A stretch of 16,527 bases of DNA from Asterionellopsis glacialis (lineage: Eukaryota > Bacillariophyta > Plagiogrammaphyceae > Rhaphoneidales > Asterionellopsidaceae). Each line of letters starts with the position of its first letter. Position 1 is the stretch's first letter. Both the position numbers and the translations under genes were made by a program. Of the stretch, positions 6,761 through 16,019 are shown one piece after another. The DNA is taken from the NCBI GenBank assembly GCA_014885115.2, contig WKLE02002647.1:1-16527 (forward strand). Reading direction: 5' to 3'. Under the pieces are notes generated by a model. That model did not search any database. It had not been told where the DNA came from and was given only the letters and a program-made list of their open reading frames with translations.

Positions 6761-9358
6761 TCAGTTGAATATGTTGTAAGATTCATGCTCGTTATTGTTT
6801 TCTTGTACATCTGCAACACCATCTCCTTCATTTCTTGGAGAAGCTTTATTCTGTTGGTCGTTGCTATCGTCATTTTGGTTTTTATTTTTCTTGTCACTGT
6901 GTTTATCATTGTTTTCATCGTCATCATAATCCTTGATGGACAACTTCTTGGTCAGGGGTGAAAATTGTCTTGTCAATTTGACACGAGATTCGTTTGCCGT
7001 GTGTTCTTGCCGTTCAATACTTAATCGACTTGCACGAACACGTGTTTTTAAATCACGCTTGGCACGATCCATGTTGTACGTGGGTAGTGTAAAGTAGTAA
7101 TCAGCCATGTGCTGATCAAAGTTTTCACGTACACGATCCCGTTCTGTCAAAGGCATGCACAACTCATCGGCCAATTTTGTTGTTATATGGTAAGGGAATA
7201 TGTAACTATCCTCAAAATCATGGTGCTGTTGGTGATGTTGTTGTGAATTCGCAGTCGGTTGTGAAAATATAATTTGTGGATGAAAATGATGTTTGGCAAT
7301 ATATAAGCTCGCACTATCATCACCATTGTACCTTTGCTGTTGTCCTGATAATTTGGCAATGTGGAATAAAAGTCGCTCTCGGTGACGATTGGCATTTAAT
7401 ACAATTTGTGAAGTAATACGTTTCTTTTTAGGCACTTCCATGTATCCTGATCTAGGATCTTCTAATAAAAAGAATCCTGCTGATACACCATTGCATTCGT
7501 CATGATGTCCGCATAAACAATCTTGTCGCACAAATCCTTCTTTCTTTGGTGGTGTAAAATGTAAGGGACTTACAGGTCTCATGGGGATATCCAATACGAT
7601 TGTTTGGGGGACGGAGCGTAATCTTGCCAATTTCAAATATTCCGCCTGTTTACTATCTGCCTTGGCATCCAATTCGAATACCACCACTTCTACTTCAGGA
7701 TCGTATGCATCCACTACATTTTCCCATTCATCCACATTCTCATGATGATTATTGGCGGGTGATACGGCCGATGCAAGATCACGTCGTGCTGCACGTGAGG
7801 CTTCACTATCATCATCATAATCAATAATTTCTTCCAATCGTGGTTGGAATGGATCTGGATCATCAAAGGATGATAATGCGAGTGTATTTTTATCCTTGAT
7901 ACGAGAACCAGGTGGATCATCTGAAAACTGCTGCTGCTGTTGTTGATGATGTATAGGTGAAGCATTAGTACTTGTCCTTGTGCTTGGTTTCAATTTGTCG
8001 TTGTTGTTGCTATGATTGTGGAGTGTTGTAGAAGAATTAGTAACGTTATGTCGTGGTGATTGAAGTGAAGTAGTTTGTTGTTTCTTGATCTTACTATTAC
8101 TGACATTGTTTTTGACCACACCAATGTTAGTAGGTAAGGGTGGTGGTTGTGGTGTGGGTGATAGTATTGTTGTTTGTGGTGTTCCAAGAAGTTGTTGTTG
8201 TTGCTGTCCATTCTCTTTTTGAACATTAATCGTAGCATGCTTTTTGGATGGTGCATATCTTTGTCGTCGAGCTGATCGATCAGAGAGTGATAAAAAGGGA
8301 ATTTTCTTCTCCGTGCCACGCTTTTCTTCTAGTTCATGGTTTTGACTTTTACGAAATGGATTACAACCTGAAAAACAGGTTTTACCACGAGGGGCAATCC
8401 CCTGATTATGGATATCCCGTGAAAACGATTTTCCCGAACTAGGGTTCTTTTTCTTATGATCTGATAGTGTCGATGGTCCTTCTTTTGGTGGTAAAAAACA
8501 TAAGGACGGCAAAACGAGTGCCATCCGACTTGCAAGATCACCACCACACATACCACCAGTACCTTCACCATTTTCGCTCTCAGGCAGCATGGGCGGTACG
8601 GGTGAGGCAAGAGGTGTAATGTATGCTTTTTCCTGTGTATAATACTTAGTTCGGGGTGGGGTGGTCGTATCAAAACTAACATTCAAATAATTATTCGAGT
8701 TTGAAAAGGAAGATGACAATGAGACAGATGACTCCTGATGATAGGAGGAGTCTTGGCTCCTTTCAATGTTTCCTTCATACATCTGATGTTGTTGTTGCTG
8801 CTGCTTCTTCGCTGGAGTGACACCAGCACCCGTCCGTTGTTGCTGTTTGTCCACTGTTGCTGTTCCTGTGAAGAAGTCATGTTGCTGTTGAGAACCATTC
8901 TTATGGAGCTTACTATTACTACTACAAGTACTTCTTGACAGCGATGGTGGTTCCTCCAATAGTGTACTAGGTACTACAGTCTCAGCCACTGTTGCTCCAT
9001 CTGATGCTTTGTGTTGTGGAGATTGTTGTAGACATCCATTCAGTGTATTCTTACTTTTGTGCCCAATCCATTTCAAACGACTGCTTGTAGTTTTCTTGCT
9101 GCTTGGTCGTATCACACCGTAGTCCCCACCAGTAGATGATGAACATTGTGGCTGATCAGGACTACTGTTGGATGCTAGTTTTTTGACGTGCTCGCCGCCG
9201 TCATTCTTCTTACTGCTACTACGAGGACTGCTACTCCCCTTCTTCTTATGAATGTCTGTACCCGTAACTGCTGTTGCTTCACTTCTTGGAGGCTCACTCT
9301 TTGGTTTGTTGCTCGCTGTCTGCAGAATGGCAGTGTCACTCTCTGGGTCTGGTGACAT
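6761..9358 (-). CDS. Large low-complexity protein of unknown function (865 aa), intact
   Basis: This is the only long intact frame: ATG at 9358-9356, TGA at 6763-6761, no internal stops. The first ~500 residues are Ser/Pro/Lys/Gln-rich and look disordered, with polyGln tracts near residues 190, 395 and 480 and a more ordered island around residues 280-330 (LASRMALVLPSLCFLPPKEG). A more conserved-looking core spans roughly residues 540-670: DEWENVVDAYDPEVEVVVFE, LRSVPQTIVLDIPMRPVSPL, then a compact DCLCGHHDEC cluster near residue 615 that could bind a metal. A charged segment follows (DRVRENFDQHMADYYFTLPT), and the end is Asp/Asn/Lys-rich. There is no signal peptide, membrane segment or recognised domain. 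Retention of 865 codons among decayed neighbours implies selection or recent origin. I cannot name it; a regulatory or scaffolding role would be a guess. No intron is needed to read it. Confidence 0.75.
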   Translation of the reverse strand: MSPDPESDTAILQTASNKPKSEPPRSEATAVTGTDIHKKKGSSSPRSSSKKNDGGEHVKKLASNSSPDQPQCSSSTGGDYGVIRPSSKKTTSSRLKWIGHKSKNTLNGCLQQSPQHKASDGATVAETVVPSTLLEEPPSLSRSTCSSNSKLHKNGSQQQHDFFTGTATVDKQQQRTGAGVTPAKKQQQQQHQMYEGNIERSQDSSYHQESSVSLSSSFSNSNNYLNVSFDTTTPPRTKYYTQEKAYITPLASPVPPMLPESENGEGTGGMCGGDLASRMALVLPSLCFLPPKEGPSTLSDHKKKNPSSGKSFSRDIHNQGIAPRGKTCFSGCNPFRKSQNHELEEKRGTEKKIPFLSLSDRSARRQRYAPSKKHATINVQKENGQQQQQLLGTPQTTILSPTPQPPPLPTNIGVVKNNVSNSKIKKQQTTSLQSPRHNVTNSSTTLHNHSNNNDKLKPSTRTSTNASPIHHQQQQQQFSDDPPGSRIKDKNTLALSSFDDPDPFQPRLEEIIDYDDDSEASRAARRDLASAVSPANNHHENVDEWENVVDAYDPEVEVVVFELDAKADSKQAEYLKLARLRSVPQTIVLDIPMRPVSPLHFTPPKKEGFVRQDCLCGHHDECNGVSAGFFLLEDPRSGYMEVPKKKRITSQIVLNANRHRERLLFHIAKLSGQQQRYNGDDSASLYIAKHHFHPQIIFSQPTANSQQHHQQHHDFEDSYIFPYHITTKLADELCMPLTERDRVRENFDQHMADYYFTLPTYNMDRAKRDLKTRVRASRLSIERQEHTANESRVKLTRQFSPLTKKLSIKDYDDDENNDKHSDKKNKNQNDDSNDQQNKASPRNEGDGVADVQENNNEHESYNIFN

Positions 9359-9890
9359 GTTGTTGAAATGAATCTCAATCTTTTGTCAACCAACAGTACC
9401 AAGTGCAAAGGTAACAATCACAACGTACTGAAAATGGTTAGACGAACAGGGTAACTAGACTATAGATATCCTCTCTCTAGAGAGAGTCATAGTACGGATA
9501 GGCTCGCTTTTGCCATTTTTTTTCTTCTGTTCTTTTCGAACCCCAAACGCCGATGCCACTGGCCCGTTACCCTCTCGTGTTCAAATTAAGACGGTTTGAT
9601 GGCCAGACGCCTGAGCCTCTAGAAGTACTCGAACTGGCAGATTAGGCATGGAGTCAGAGATGAAACACCTGACGATTGAGATCCAATCATTCTAGAATCC
9701 GATAAGATTTTTAGAATGCTTTCGAAAATCACAGAAACACTCATCTCCTCCTCAGATCACTCTTTCAAGAACTTACGACGTAATCGGTTGGTTGTGGCTT
9801 AGTAAGACAAGCGCTCGACTTTGCACATTGATCAGTCCAAAGTAGACCGCAACTCTCACTCAAGCGAATTATTTCTTCCTTCCTGGCACC
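9359..9890. other. Spacer between divergent units; 5' flank of the YR element
   Basis: This 532-bp region separates the minus-strand intact gene from the plus-strand element start. It should hold the promoter of the 865-codon gene and, towards 9890, the 5' untranslated or terminal part of the element. I could not find an obvious repeat shared with the 3' flank (14835-15300), so the element's terminal sequences are not defined. Pyrimidine-rich sequence (atttcttccttcctggcacc) directly precedes the ATG at 9891. Confidence 0.4.
9471..9486. promoter_or_regulatory. Perfect 16-bp palindrome CTCTCTCTAGAGAGAG
   Basis: This is an exact inverted repeat of (CT)4(AG)4 located 113 bp upstream of the start codon of the intact minus-strand gene. 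Flanking bases extend it imperfectly (ctatag ... catag). The position suits a promoter element, for example a GAGA-type site, but it may only be a microsatellite-derived palindrome. Confidence 0.4.
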
Positions 9891-11305
9891 ATGGATGCTC
9901 TTGTTACTTTTGATGATCTTGACGACCCTCTGGTTGACTAGGTTGTCACACCTCGTCGCCATACTGTGGGTCCGTCTTCTTCTTCAGGTACGTCATCCAA
10001 TGCATTTGCTACGCCTTCGTCTGCCGTGTCTGTTGCAACGGGGGGGATCGACTGCGTCGTGAGTTACCTTCAGAAGGAGTCTCTGTTCTTTTCTGTAATG
10101 ATTTGTGACAGATTTGTCGTGGTGCCATTGGTGGTGTTAACGGAAGTTCTTTCTGTTGCAAACCCACCGATGACTGCCACACTCAAACCCACAACTCGGG
10201 CAAGGTTCACCTTAAAGAGGGTCATGCTTTCATTCGCAATAAGAATGGGAGCCAAGCTCGACAGGAACCATCCTTAGACATCAACCACCTGCCTGGGAAT
10301 TTGTCTCCCAAAGATCTCTTGAAGATGGAGGAAGACCCTGACATCATGGTCACTTATTTTGAAACTGTCAAGACACAAGTGAATGATGCAAACTCCTATT
10401 CCGTTCATGCTGGGCTAGAACCAGACATGGGTAAAAGCTGGTCCACCTTTGATTATCCTTCCATGGGGGATATCAAAGAAGCTAAGCAGGAAATGAAAAC
10501 TCCAAGGAAACATTCAATGGGAGAATTCTTATCCGAATCCATTGACACTATACCCATGGATCTACCGCCTCTTCAAAAGGTTGGTGGGGTAGGTTTTGCC
10601 CTTAAAACGGAAAGCAAGGTGGACTACGACCCAAGCAAACTAACCGAAGACATTCTTAAGGAGTGGCAGGAAATAGGTCAGAATTTTACTACTTTAGAAA
10701 TTGAGATAAACAAACAGGGTCGTAGTGAATGCAACTATCATGAATCGCTCACCAAGACTCTCATGGAAATGGAAGCCATCATTCATGGCACCCAATCCAA
10801 GGTTCATCTACTGGCATCGCAAATCGGAACTCCTCCCTCCGATAAGGAAGGCCAAGGCATGGATAATCTTTGGGAAGTAGTCACTAACAATCGTGACAAG
10901 TTTGGCAAAATCATGCATTCCTTGCTGGAGTCTAAAAAACTACGTGCAGTTGACCATAGCAATCAAGTCATGCTCACGCAGCAAGTAAAGAACTTACAAG
11001 GTAGTTTTACAAACCTCGTCAGCTCATACAAAAAGATAATCCCATCATTCAAACAGCGTATATCAACTCTCAAATTGGGGAACATAACTCAAAAGATGCA
11101 GGAAACTCATTCTGACTTGGAGCATCAAGTAGAGAGTCTATCTCGAAAACTCGACAATCAACCCTCTCATGGAGTTGTTTTGCTTGCGGAGTTTCATAGG
11201 ATCAGCAAAGCAGTCGATTATCTTGATTCACAATTTCAAGCAAACGTTACCTCGGACCAAACTGGCTACCAACTCTTGCTTCAATCTCAAGTTGACAAGC
11301 TTTGA
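9891..11305 (+). pseudogene. YR retroelement: Cys-rich N-terminus and coiled-coil gag-like region, broken
   Basis: The likely original start is ATG at 9891 (MDALVTFDDLDDPLVD), followed by TAG at 9939. The frame continues as VVTPRRHTVGPSSSSGTSSN, shifts at a run of seven G (10040-10046; eight would keep frame), and resumes as RRELPSEGVSVLFCNDL. A TGA at 10106-10108 falls where a cysteine is plausible, just before QICRGAIGGVNGSSFCCKPT and a downstream C/H pair, giving a small Cys/His-rich, possibly zinc-binding module. From 10301 an intact stretch of 334 codons runs to TGA at 11303: acidic, then long helical heptad-like segments (about 10620-11300; LESKKLRAVDHSNQVMLTQQ, HSDLEHQVESLSRKLDNQ) suited to a coiled coil. 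In YR retroelements such a first part acts as the gag/structural region; that role is inferred from position. The breaks show the copy is inactive. Confidence 0.55.
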
Positions 11306-12291
11306 CAACAGATACTCGAAATGCAATCTTGAGTGGACAACGAAAGTTTCTCCTTAAATCACTACAAATTTGGTTCTTTCCAAGAACTCAAAAGGTGGGT
11401 GAAAGAAGAACAGGTGGAAAGCGCTGGCATCTTTTGGGATCTCTTCAGTCTCATCAAAGCCATGGAACCCAAGGCTCCCACCGGTACTGAACATTCGGAT
11501 GCTAGGCACTCAGCTATTTGTGTCACTTTGAGCCAAATGGAAAGTGAATTGGCAGCTTCGATGTACCACACTAAACCAAAATTACTTTACAGCGCCAAAG
11601 GAACAGGAAAGCCAGTGGCTGGGGAGAAAGGATTTGGAGCAATTCCTTTGTATGGTGCCTGGCTGGGAGAAGGTACTGATTCAATAAAAAAACTCTCCAA
11701 ACTTGGTTGCACGATTACGCTGAGAGCATACGAGGGACTATTGACTCATCCACCGGAGGAGGAGCTATTGCTCTGGCATTACTTCAGGAGGTTGAGTCAC
11801 AATGGACCTCCTTTGCAAGCCATGTTGAGAGGACTTACTCTGATTTGGTGCACATATCTCATTTCTCTCCCACTACTGCCTTCCAACTAATTAGAAGGGC
11901 CTCTAATGCAATCTGGGAAGCTATGCATAAACATCAAACTAATGTGATCATGCTGGACAACCTCAGCACCTTAGATTGCAAGGCTAGAATGATTTGGTGT
12001 GTCTTGCAATGTCATCGAGAGATGCAATCCTTTGTTTCAATGGAGTTTTGATCTCATCCATCTTATGTTAAAGAAATGAGTATGTTTATGTTGACCAAAG
12101 GGGTCGACCCTTCACAGCTATCTACTATCGACAACACCTTAACTCAACTCAACAAGAAGTTTGGAATTCTAGCTACTTTACCAGACATGCTGATGGATCT
12201 ACGATGCGATCATGACAACCTTTGTCATGAATTGGCCCGGTACAAGAAACTAAATGGAGAAATCAAGAAGAAGGCCAAGAGGGAGGACTGA
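11306..12291 (+). pseudogene. YR retroelement: continuation of the gag-like region, broken
   Basis: After two in-frame TGAs (11303 and 11330, both plausible Arg CGA), the frame goes on as VDNESFSLNHYKFGSFQELK, RWVKEEQVESAGIFWDLFSL and then a glycine-containing stretch. It shifts frame near an A7 run at 11686-11692 to WLHDYAESIRGTIDSSTGGG and LALLQEVESQWTSFASHVER. It continues through WCVLQCHREMQSFVSMEF, TGA at 12049, SHPSYVKEMSMFMLTKGVDP, STIDNTLTQLNKKFGILATL and a Lys-rich end before TGA at 12289. I recall close relatives of this order (F-x-S-x-E-L-K-x-W-V, then CHREMQ and VKEMS) in diatom proteins lying upstream of recombinase domains. No enzymatic motif is seen. The same phase continues past 12289, so the next segment was originally fused. 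Confidence 0.55.
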
Positions 12292-12998
12292 CTCAAGGAG
12301 GAAATGATTGTTCTAAACTACCTGGCCCAAACCTATCGCTGCATGGCAAGCTACTTGATAGGGTTCCATATGACAATAGATGGCTGGCGTAAAGGTTGCA
12401 ACAAGGAAGGTTGGAGACTACCCAGGAATCAAAACATCTTATGGGAGAAAGAAGAACAAGACTGGAACAATGAAGACATTACTGAGGAAGTCCATGTCCC
12501 TGCTGAAGTAACGGCAGTACCACGTTTCAAAGTTGATGTCAATGCTCTCCAACTTTTGTGTGAGGCAGAAGAACCAGTCCTCAAAAGAGTCAGGTGCAAC
12601 CAAATAGGAAAGGTGTAATATGGGTTTGGGGATGCGTCCAAAGCCAGTTTTGGTGCTTCCATAGAAATTGAAGGTGTTATTCACTTCTCGTATGGACAGT
12701 GGTCGACTGAAGCTTCTGAAACAATGTCTTCAAACTGGAGAGAGCTTAATAATCTAGTTGAGTCCTTGGAGAAAATTTGCCTTGAACACCAATTGGGAGG
12801 AAGCAAGATATTCATATTTACTCTCATATTATGTCTGAAAAAGCTCGAGATGGATCATGATCTAATCCTGCATGTCGAATGATCGCTCAGGGAACTGATG
12901 GAATTTTGCGAGGCGACCACTCGACTGGAGTGATGCAAGGCAAATCCATGTCATCATTCATACCACTACATCTTTCTGCCTTCGAAAGAGAACCTTGA
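12292..12998 (+). pseudogene. YR retroelement: RT-connection remnant and RNase H-like domain, internally deleted
   Basis: LKEEMIVLNYLAQTYRCMAS, GFHMTIDGWRKGCNKEGWRL resembles the stretch that links reverse transcriptase to RNase H in DIRS-like elements (G-x-H-x-T-(I/L)-D-(G/S)-W-R). After TAA at 12616 an RNase H-like fold begins: YGFGDASKASFGASIEIEG (first Asp at 12631-12633), HFSYGQWSTEASETMSSNWR and ELNNLVESLE (acidic second position at 12742-12744). The third beta strand ends KIFIFT and jumps directly to LILCLKKLEMD near 12822; relatives I remember have an Asp-containing loop and helix here, so that segment, with the third catalytic Asp, appears deleted. A frame change at 12876-12882 leads to RMIAQGTDGILRGDHSTGVM and PLHLSAFERE, ending at TGA 12996. 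No RT catalytic (F/Y)xDD core exists between the gag-like part and this segment. Confidence 0.5.
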
Positions 12999-13379
12999 CT
13001 AAAAATACTACTGGAGAGCAGCATGGGCAACATGGGGTACACTATGCTAACTCCAGAAGGATGGTTTGATAAAGGACATAAACCTGGCAATTTTATCTGG
13101 TCCCCCCCTCCATGTGCTGCCGATGTAGTAGTGGAAGAACTTGGACATGCAAGGCTAAAACGTCTACAATGCTTTCACCTGATTGTGGTCCCAAGGCTCA
13201 TGACAGGCAGATGGCGCAGACTTATGGGCAGGACCACCGACTTCTACTTTGTTATGGATTGGGAAAATTCTTGGCCCATCGCTTCTCACTTTGAACCTGC
13301 TCTCATTTTTGTATGTCTGCCCTATTGTAGCTTTAGTCCTCACTTCCCGGAACGTCACAAGATGCTGGATCAACTTTGA
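12999..13379 (+). pseudogene. YR retroelement: linker domain between RNase H and recombinase
   Basis: In the frame entered at 12876, the sequence continues NMGYTMLTPEGWFDKGHKPG, NFIWSPPPCAADVVVEELGH, RLKRLQCFHLIVVPRLMTGR and HFEPALIFVCLPYCSFSPHF to a TGA at 13377-13379. The 'FIWSPPP ... HLIVVPRLMTGRW' pattern corresponds to the C-terminal extension of the RNase H region in DIRS-order elements (FPP ... VVPxW). It is structural in character and carries no catalytic motif I can point to. A frameshift at about 13377 connects it to the Cys cluster that follows. Confidence 0.5.
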
Positions 13380-14834
13380 AGGACTTTGTTGCCAGAAACA
13401 GTGTCAGAAATACCTGAAGTGCAATGAGGGAATCTTCTGCAGAAACTTTGGGGTCAAGCAAGGTCCCTTTGCGCCTTGTAAAAGCGCATGGTGTGGTCCT
13501 TGTTTCACTCCTATTGGAAATCTTCCGTTCCCTGTTAGGACACATATAGACGACGATGGAGGACCCATTCTGGAACCTGGCTCGGAAGGAAGATTCATTC
13601 AAGGACGAAAGGGAGATCACCCCTTGACACCTTTCCAATGTGAAAAGTGTCATTTCCAAAACATCATGCGTCGAAACCCTCATCCTCATAATTTACAAGA
13701 TGAAGAAATTCAGGAGCTCATCAGACGGGCCTCTCTGGACGCCTTCTTGTCTAGAGCAACAGGAACTGTGGAAAGCAATCTCCAAAGAGCCCGGTGTCTT
13801 GAGCAACGGGCCAAGGAACAGGGCAGGCCACCCATAAATGACAATATGGGACCTTGGCCCATAGAGGATGCCATGGGCATGAACTCTGCCATAAGCATCC
13901 TCGAAGAGTCTCTCAACCCAGGCAAACACGAAGAATTTGTGCAATGGGGAACATTTAGGAAAACTAGAGCCACCATTTCCAACATTGGACAAGCCGGCGT
14001 AGGCGCTCCATTGCATCTTACGAAATAAAGAAGCTCTGGATGTCATCTGTGGTAACTCACTCCTTCTGGTTTTCCAGATTCATGGAAGGAATCCACATAC
14101 AAGTGGGCCAGCATGTGAAACAAGAGGAACCCATCACCATCGATGTATTACATGCTCTAGAAGTCATACTCGAAAGAGAATGGAAAACATCCTCCTCTCC
14201 TAAAGAATCAAGGCGCATAGCAGAAATGGGGTCATGGTTCATAGCTGGCTTTGTTGCGGGTTTGTGTGGAGAGGAAATGCTCTTGATAAAAAGAGCTGGA
14301 ACCACAAACAGCTTAAAAACCCTGAAAGGAGAAGGATGGTTCAAACTAGTCATCTCAGGAGCCACCAAAGGGAACAGGTTAAGTGGGGCTAAATTTGAGT
14401 TACCCTTGGTGGGAATCACTCAAGGTACCGGACTTCAACATGGAAAGTGGGTGAGTAGACTCTGCCATCTACACAAACAAGACAAGGAAGGAAAAAGATC
14501 CAGATTATTCTCCAGAGTACTTTCTCCCAGCAAACTCATTGAATTTCAAGACGACTTCTTTTCATACTTAGAAAAGGTTCAGAATGAAACCAATTTTATT
14601 GATAACAAAGTTGCCATCCGTGATGACTTCAGCATCCTAAGATCTACTAGAAGAGGACTAACTGCGCATGCTCAAAATATGGGAATACCAGAGAATGTCA
14701 TAAAATCTTTCAATCGCTGGAGAAGCGATATGAAATCCTCTTCCAACATTGGAGCTTTGCTCAACATGTTGGCTTGGTACACGAAGATAGAATCCATTCT
14801 GCCAGTTCTGTTGACCTTTTGGAGAGCTCAATAA
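13380..14834 (+). pseudogene. YR retroelement: Cys cluster and tyrosine recombinase, catalytic Arg lost
   Basis: The frame from 13381 carries many cysteines (CCQKQC, KCNEGIFC, APCKSAWCGPC) and a later FQCEKCHF, then DGGPILEPGSEGRFIQGRKG and the conserved-looking GPWPIEDAMGMNSAI. It breaks near 14010 and resumes as WMSSVVTHSFWFSRFMEG. From 14040 (264 codons to TAA 14834) comes a tyrosine recombinase catalytic domain: FIAGFVAGLCGEEMLLIKRA, where the first catalytic Arg expected in G-L-R-G-E-E is Cys (TGT, 14265-14267); ILRSTRRGLTAHAQNMGIPE with the second Arg retained (14649-14654); NRWR in the His/Trp position; and AWYTKIESILPVL with the likely nucleophile Tyr at 14778-14780. Such enzymes recombine circular element DNA into the genome. 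Loss of Arg I plus the upstream breaks means this copy is dead. Family assignment is from motif order and recalled relatives. Confidence 0.6.
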
Positions 14835-16019
14835 AACTCACATAGTTCCTCAACCAACTATGCACTTAGCCAATGAGCGACGAGGGGGGATTGGCGATCC
14901 CAGAAATAAGATATGAAAGACACTTCATATCATACTTTCTTAGATCTTTATTGGAATTCTAATCTGTCATAATAGAACATTCATTCAAGCAAATCAACCA
15001 ATTCATTTTCATTCATAATACAATGTGATAATTGGGGTTACCCTGAGGAAACACCCAGGGAACTGTACCCTAAATACTCTCCTATAGAAAGGAGTTATTT
15101 TAAAAAGGGCAACACGATTCTATCCGAAAGAAATCTATCAACAAATTAGGGTTCGCGTGACTCTACCCTGAAGGGGGTTTAGGGTGCACGGCTAAGGAAC
15201 CCCTCTCTTGATTAGCAATTAAACTAAATTGGCATTTTTTACCGGTAAATTCTTAAACACCTTGATCTAGCTTTGAATCCTCTTTACTGAAGATCAATCC
15301 AACCTAGACAAGATACTCCAATTGTGCAACAAGTCCAGTAGATGACTGCATACAAAAGGTGTAGATTTTTATGAGTAAGAAGAAAAAGAGCTTTTTGATC
15401 TCGAGGTCTTGCTTCTTTACACAAGTATTAAATACCTTCTATTTTACACAAAAATTATTCTACTATTGGAGATAGCCAGCTGTGTTCCTTGGCTACCTGT
15501 ACTTGCATCCCAGAAAGTGTGGTGCAAGCTGCACTTATTCTTTTCTGGTCTGCTTGCCTGTTCTAGTACTGCTTCTTGGGTGTACTAGTTTTGTTGGCTA
15601 CTTACTTACCTTTTTGGGAGCTTCACTACTTCAAACACTTGTGCAATGAAATATACCATTATTTTTTGAGTATGCCAATAAAAGGAGACTACTAGTCAAA
15701 GGATTAAGCTACAGCTATGCTGGTGACCCACCCATTTGGCAGTACTGCCCATCAAGGCTCCAGCAGTATCCGTGCACTTGATTTGTCTCTGGTTGTGCCT
15801 TGTGTAGTCTGGGGCCAAAGAATCTGCCCATATGTACAAGAAAACAAAGGCAGGGTGTACCAGTGGAGTGAATGCATCTGGTACCCCTGTTCACCCCCTG
15901 TATTTTGCCAATTTTGATACGGTAGTCAACAATTTTGCATGGGAACCCTTAAAACCATTCTGCTTTAAAAAAAGTTGTGAACCCACAAGTTGGGAGGGAG
16001 GTGTGCACTTAGCCAACAT
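14835..16019. other. Intergenic spacer between two convergent recombinase remnants
   Basis: No supported gene lies here. 15030-15190 holds several ACCCT/AGGGT pentamers (15040, 15067, 15148, 15165, 15181) arranged as facing pairs, and two related strings taccctgagg (15039) and taccctgaagg (15164). A minus-strand GTAAGTAAG donor-like site lies near 15607-15612 without a convincing exon. The 3' end of the plus-strand element probably lies in the first few hundred bases, but its boundary was not found. Confidence 0.4.

Noticed and set aside
6671..6961. Plus-strand frame rich in Ile/Val/Phe that looks like membrane segments
   Set aside because: It is the antisense of the Asp/Asn/Lys-rich C-terminus of the intact minus-strand protein; GAT/AAT/AAA-type codons give hydrophobic residues on the opposite strand.
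1..14834. In-frame stops in many genes, hinting at a reassigned stop codon
   Set aside because: TAA, TAG and TGA all occur as internal stops, frameshifts accompany them, and the 865-codon gene has none. Decay explains this better.
15145..15186. TTAGGG-like strings suggesting telomeric sequence
   Set aside because: Only isolated single units are present; there is no tandem array.
14859..16014. Shared 13-mer tgcacttagccaa near the ends of both recombinase remnants
   Set aside because: A 13-base match is expected about once or twice by chance in a window this size, and its orientation relative to the two genes is opposite.
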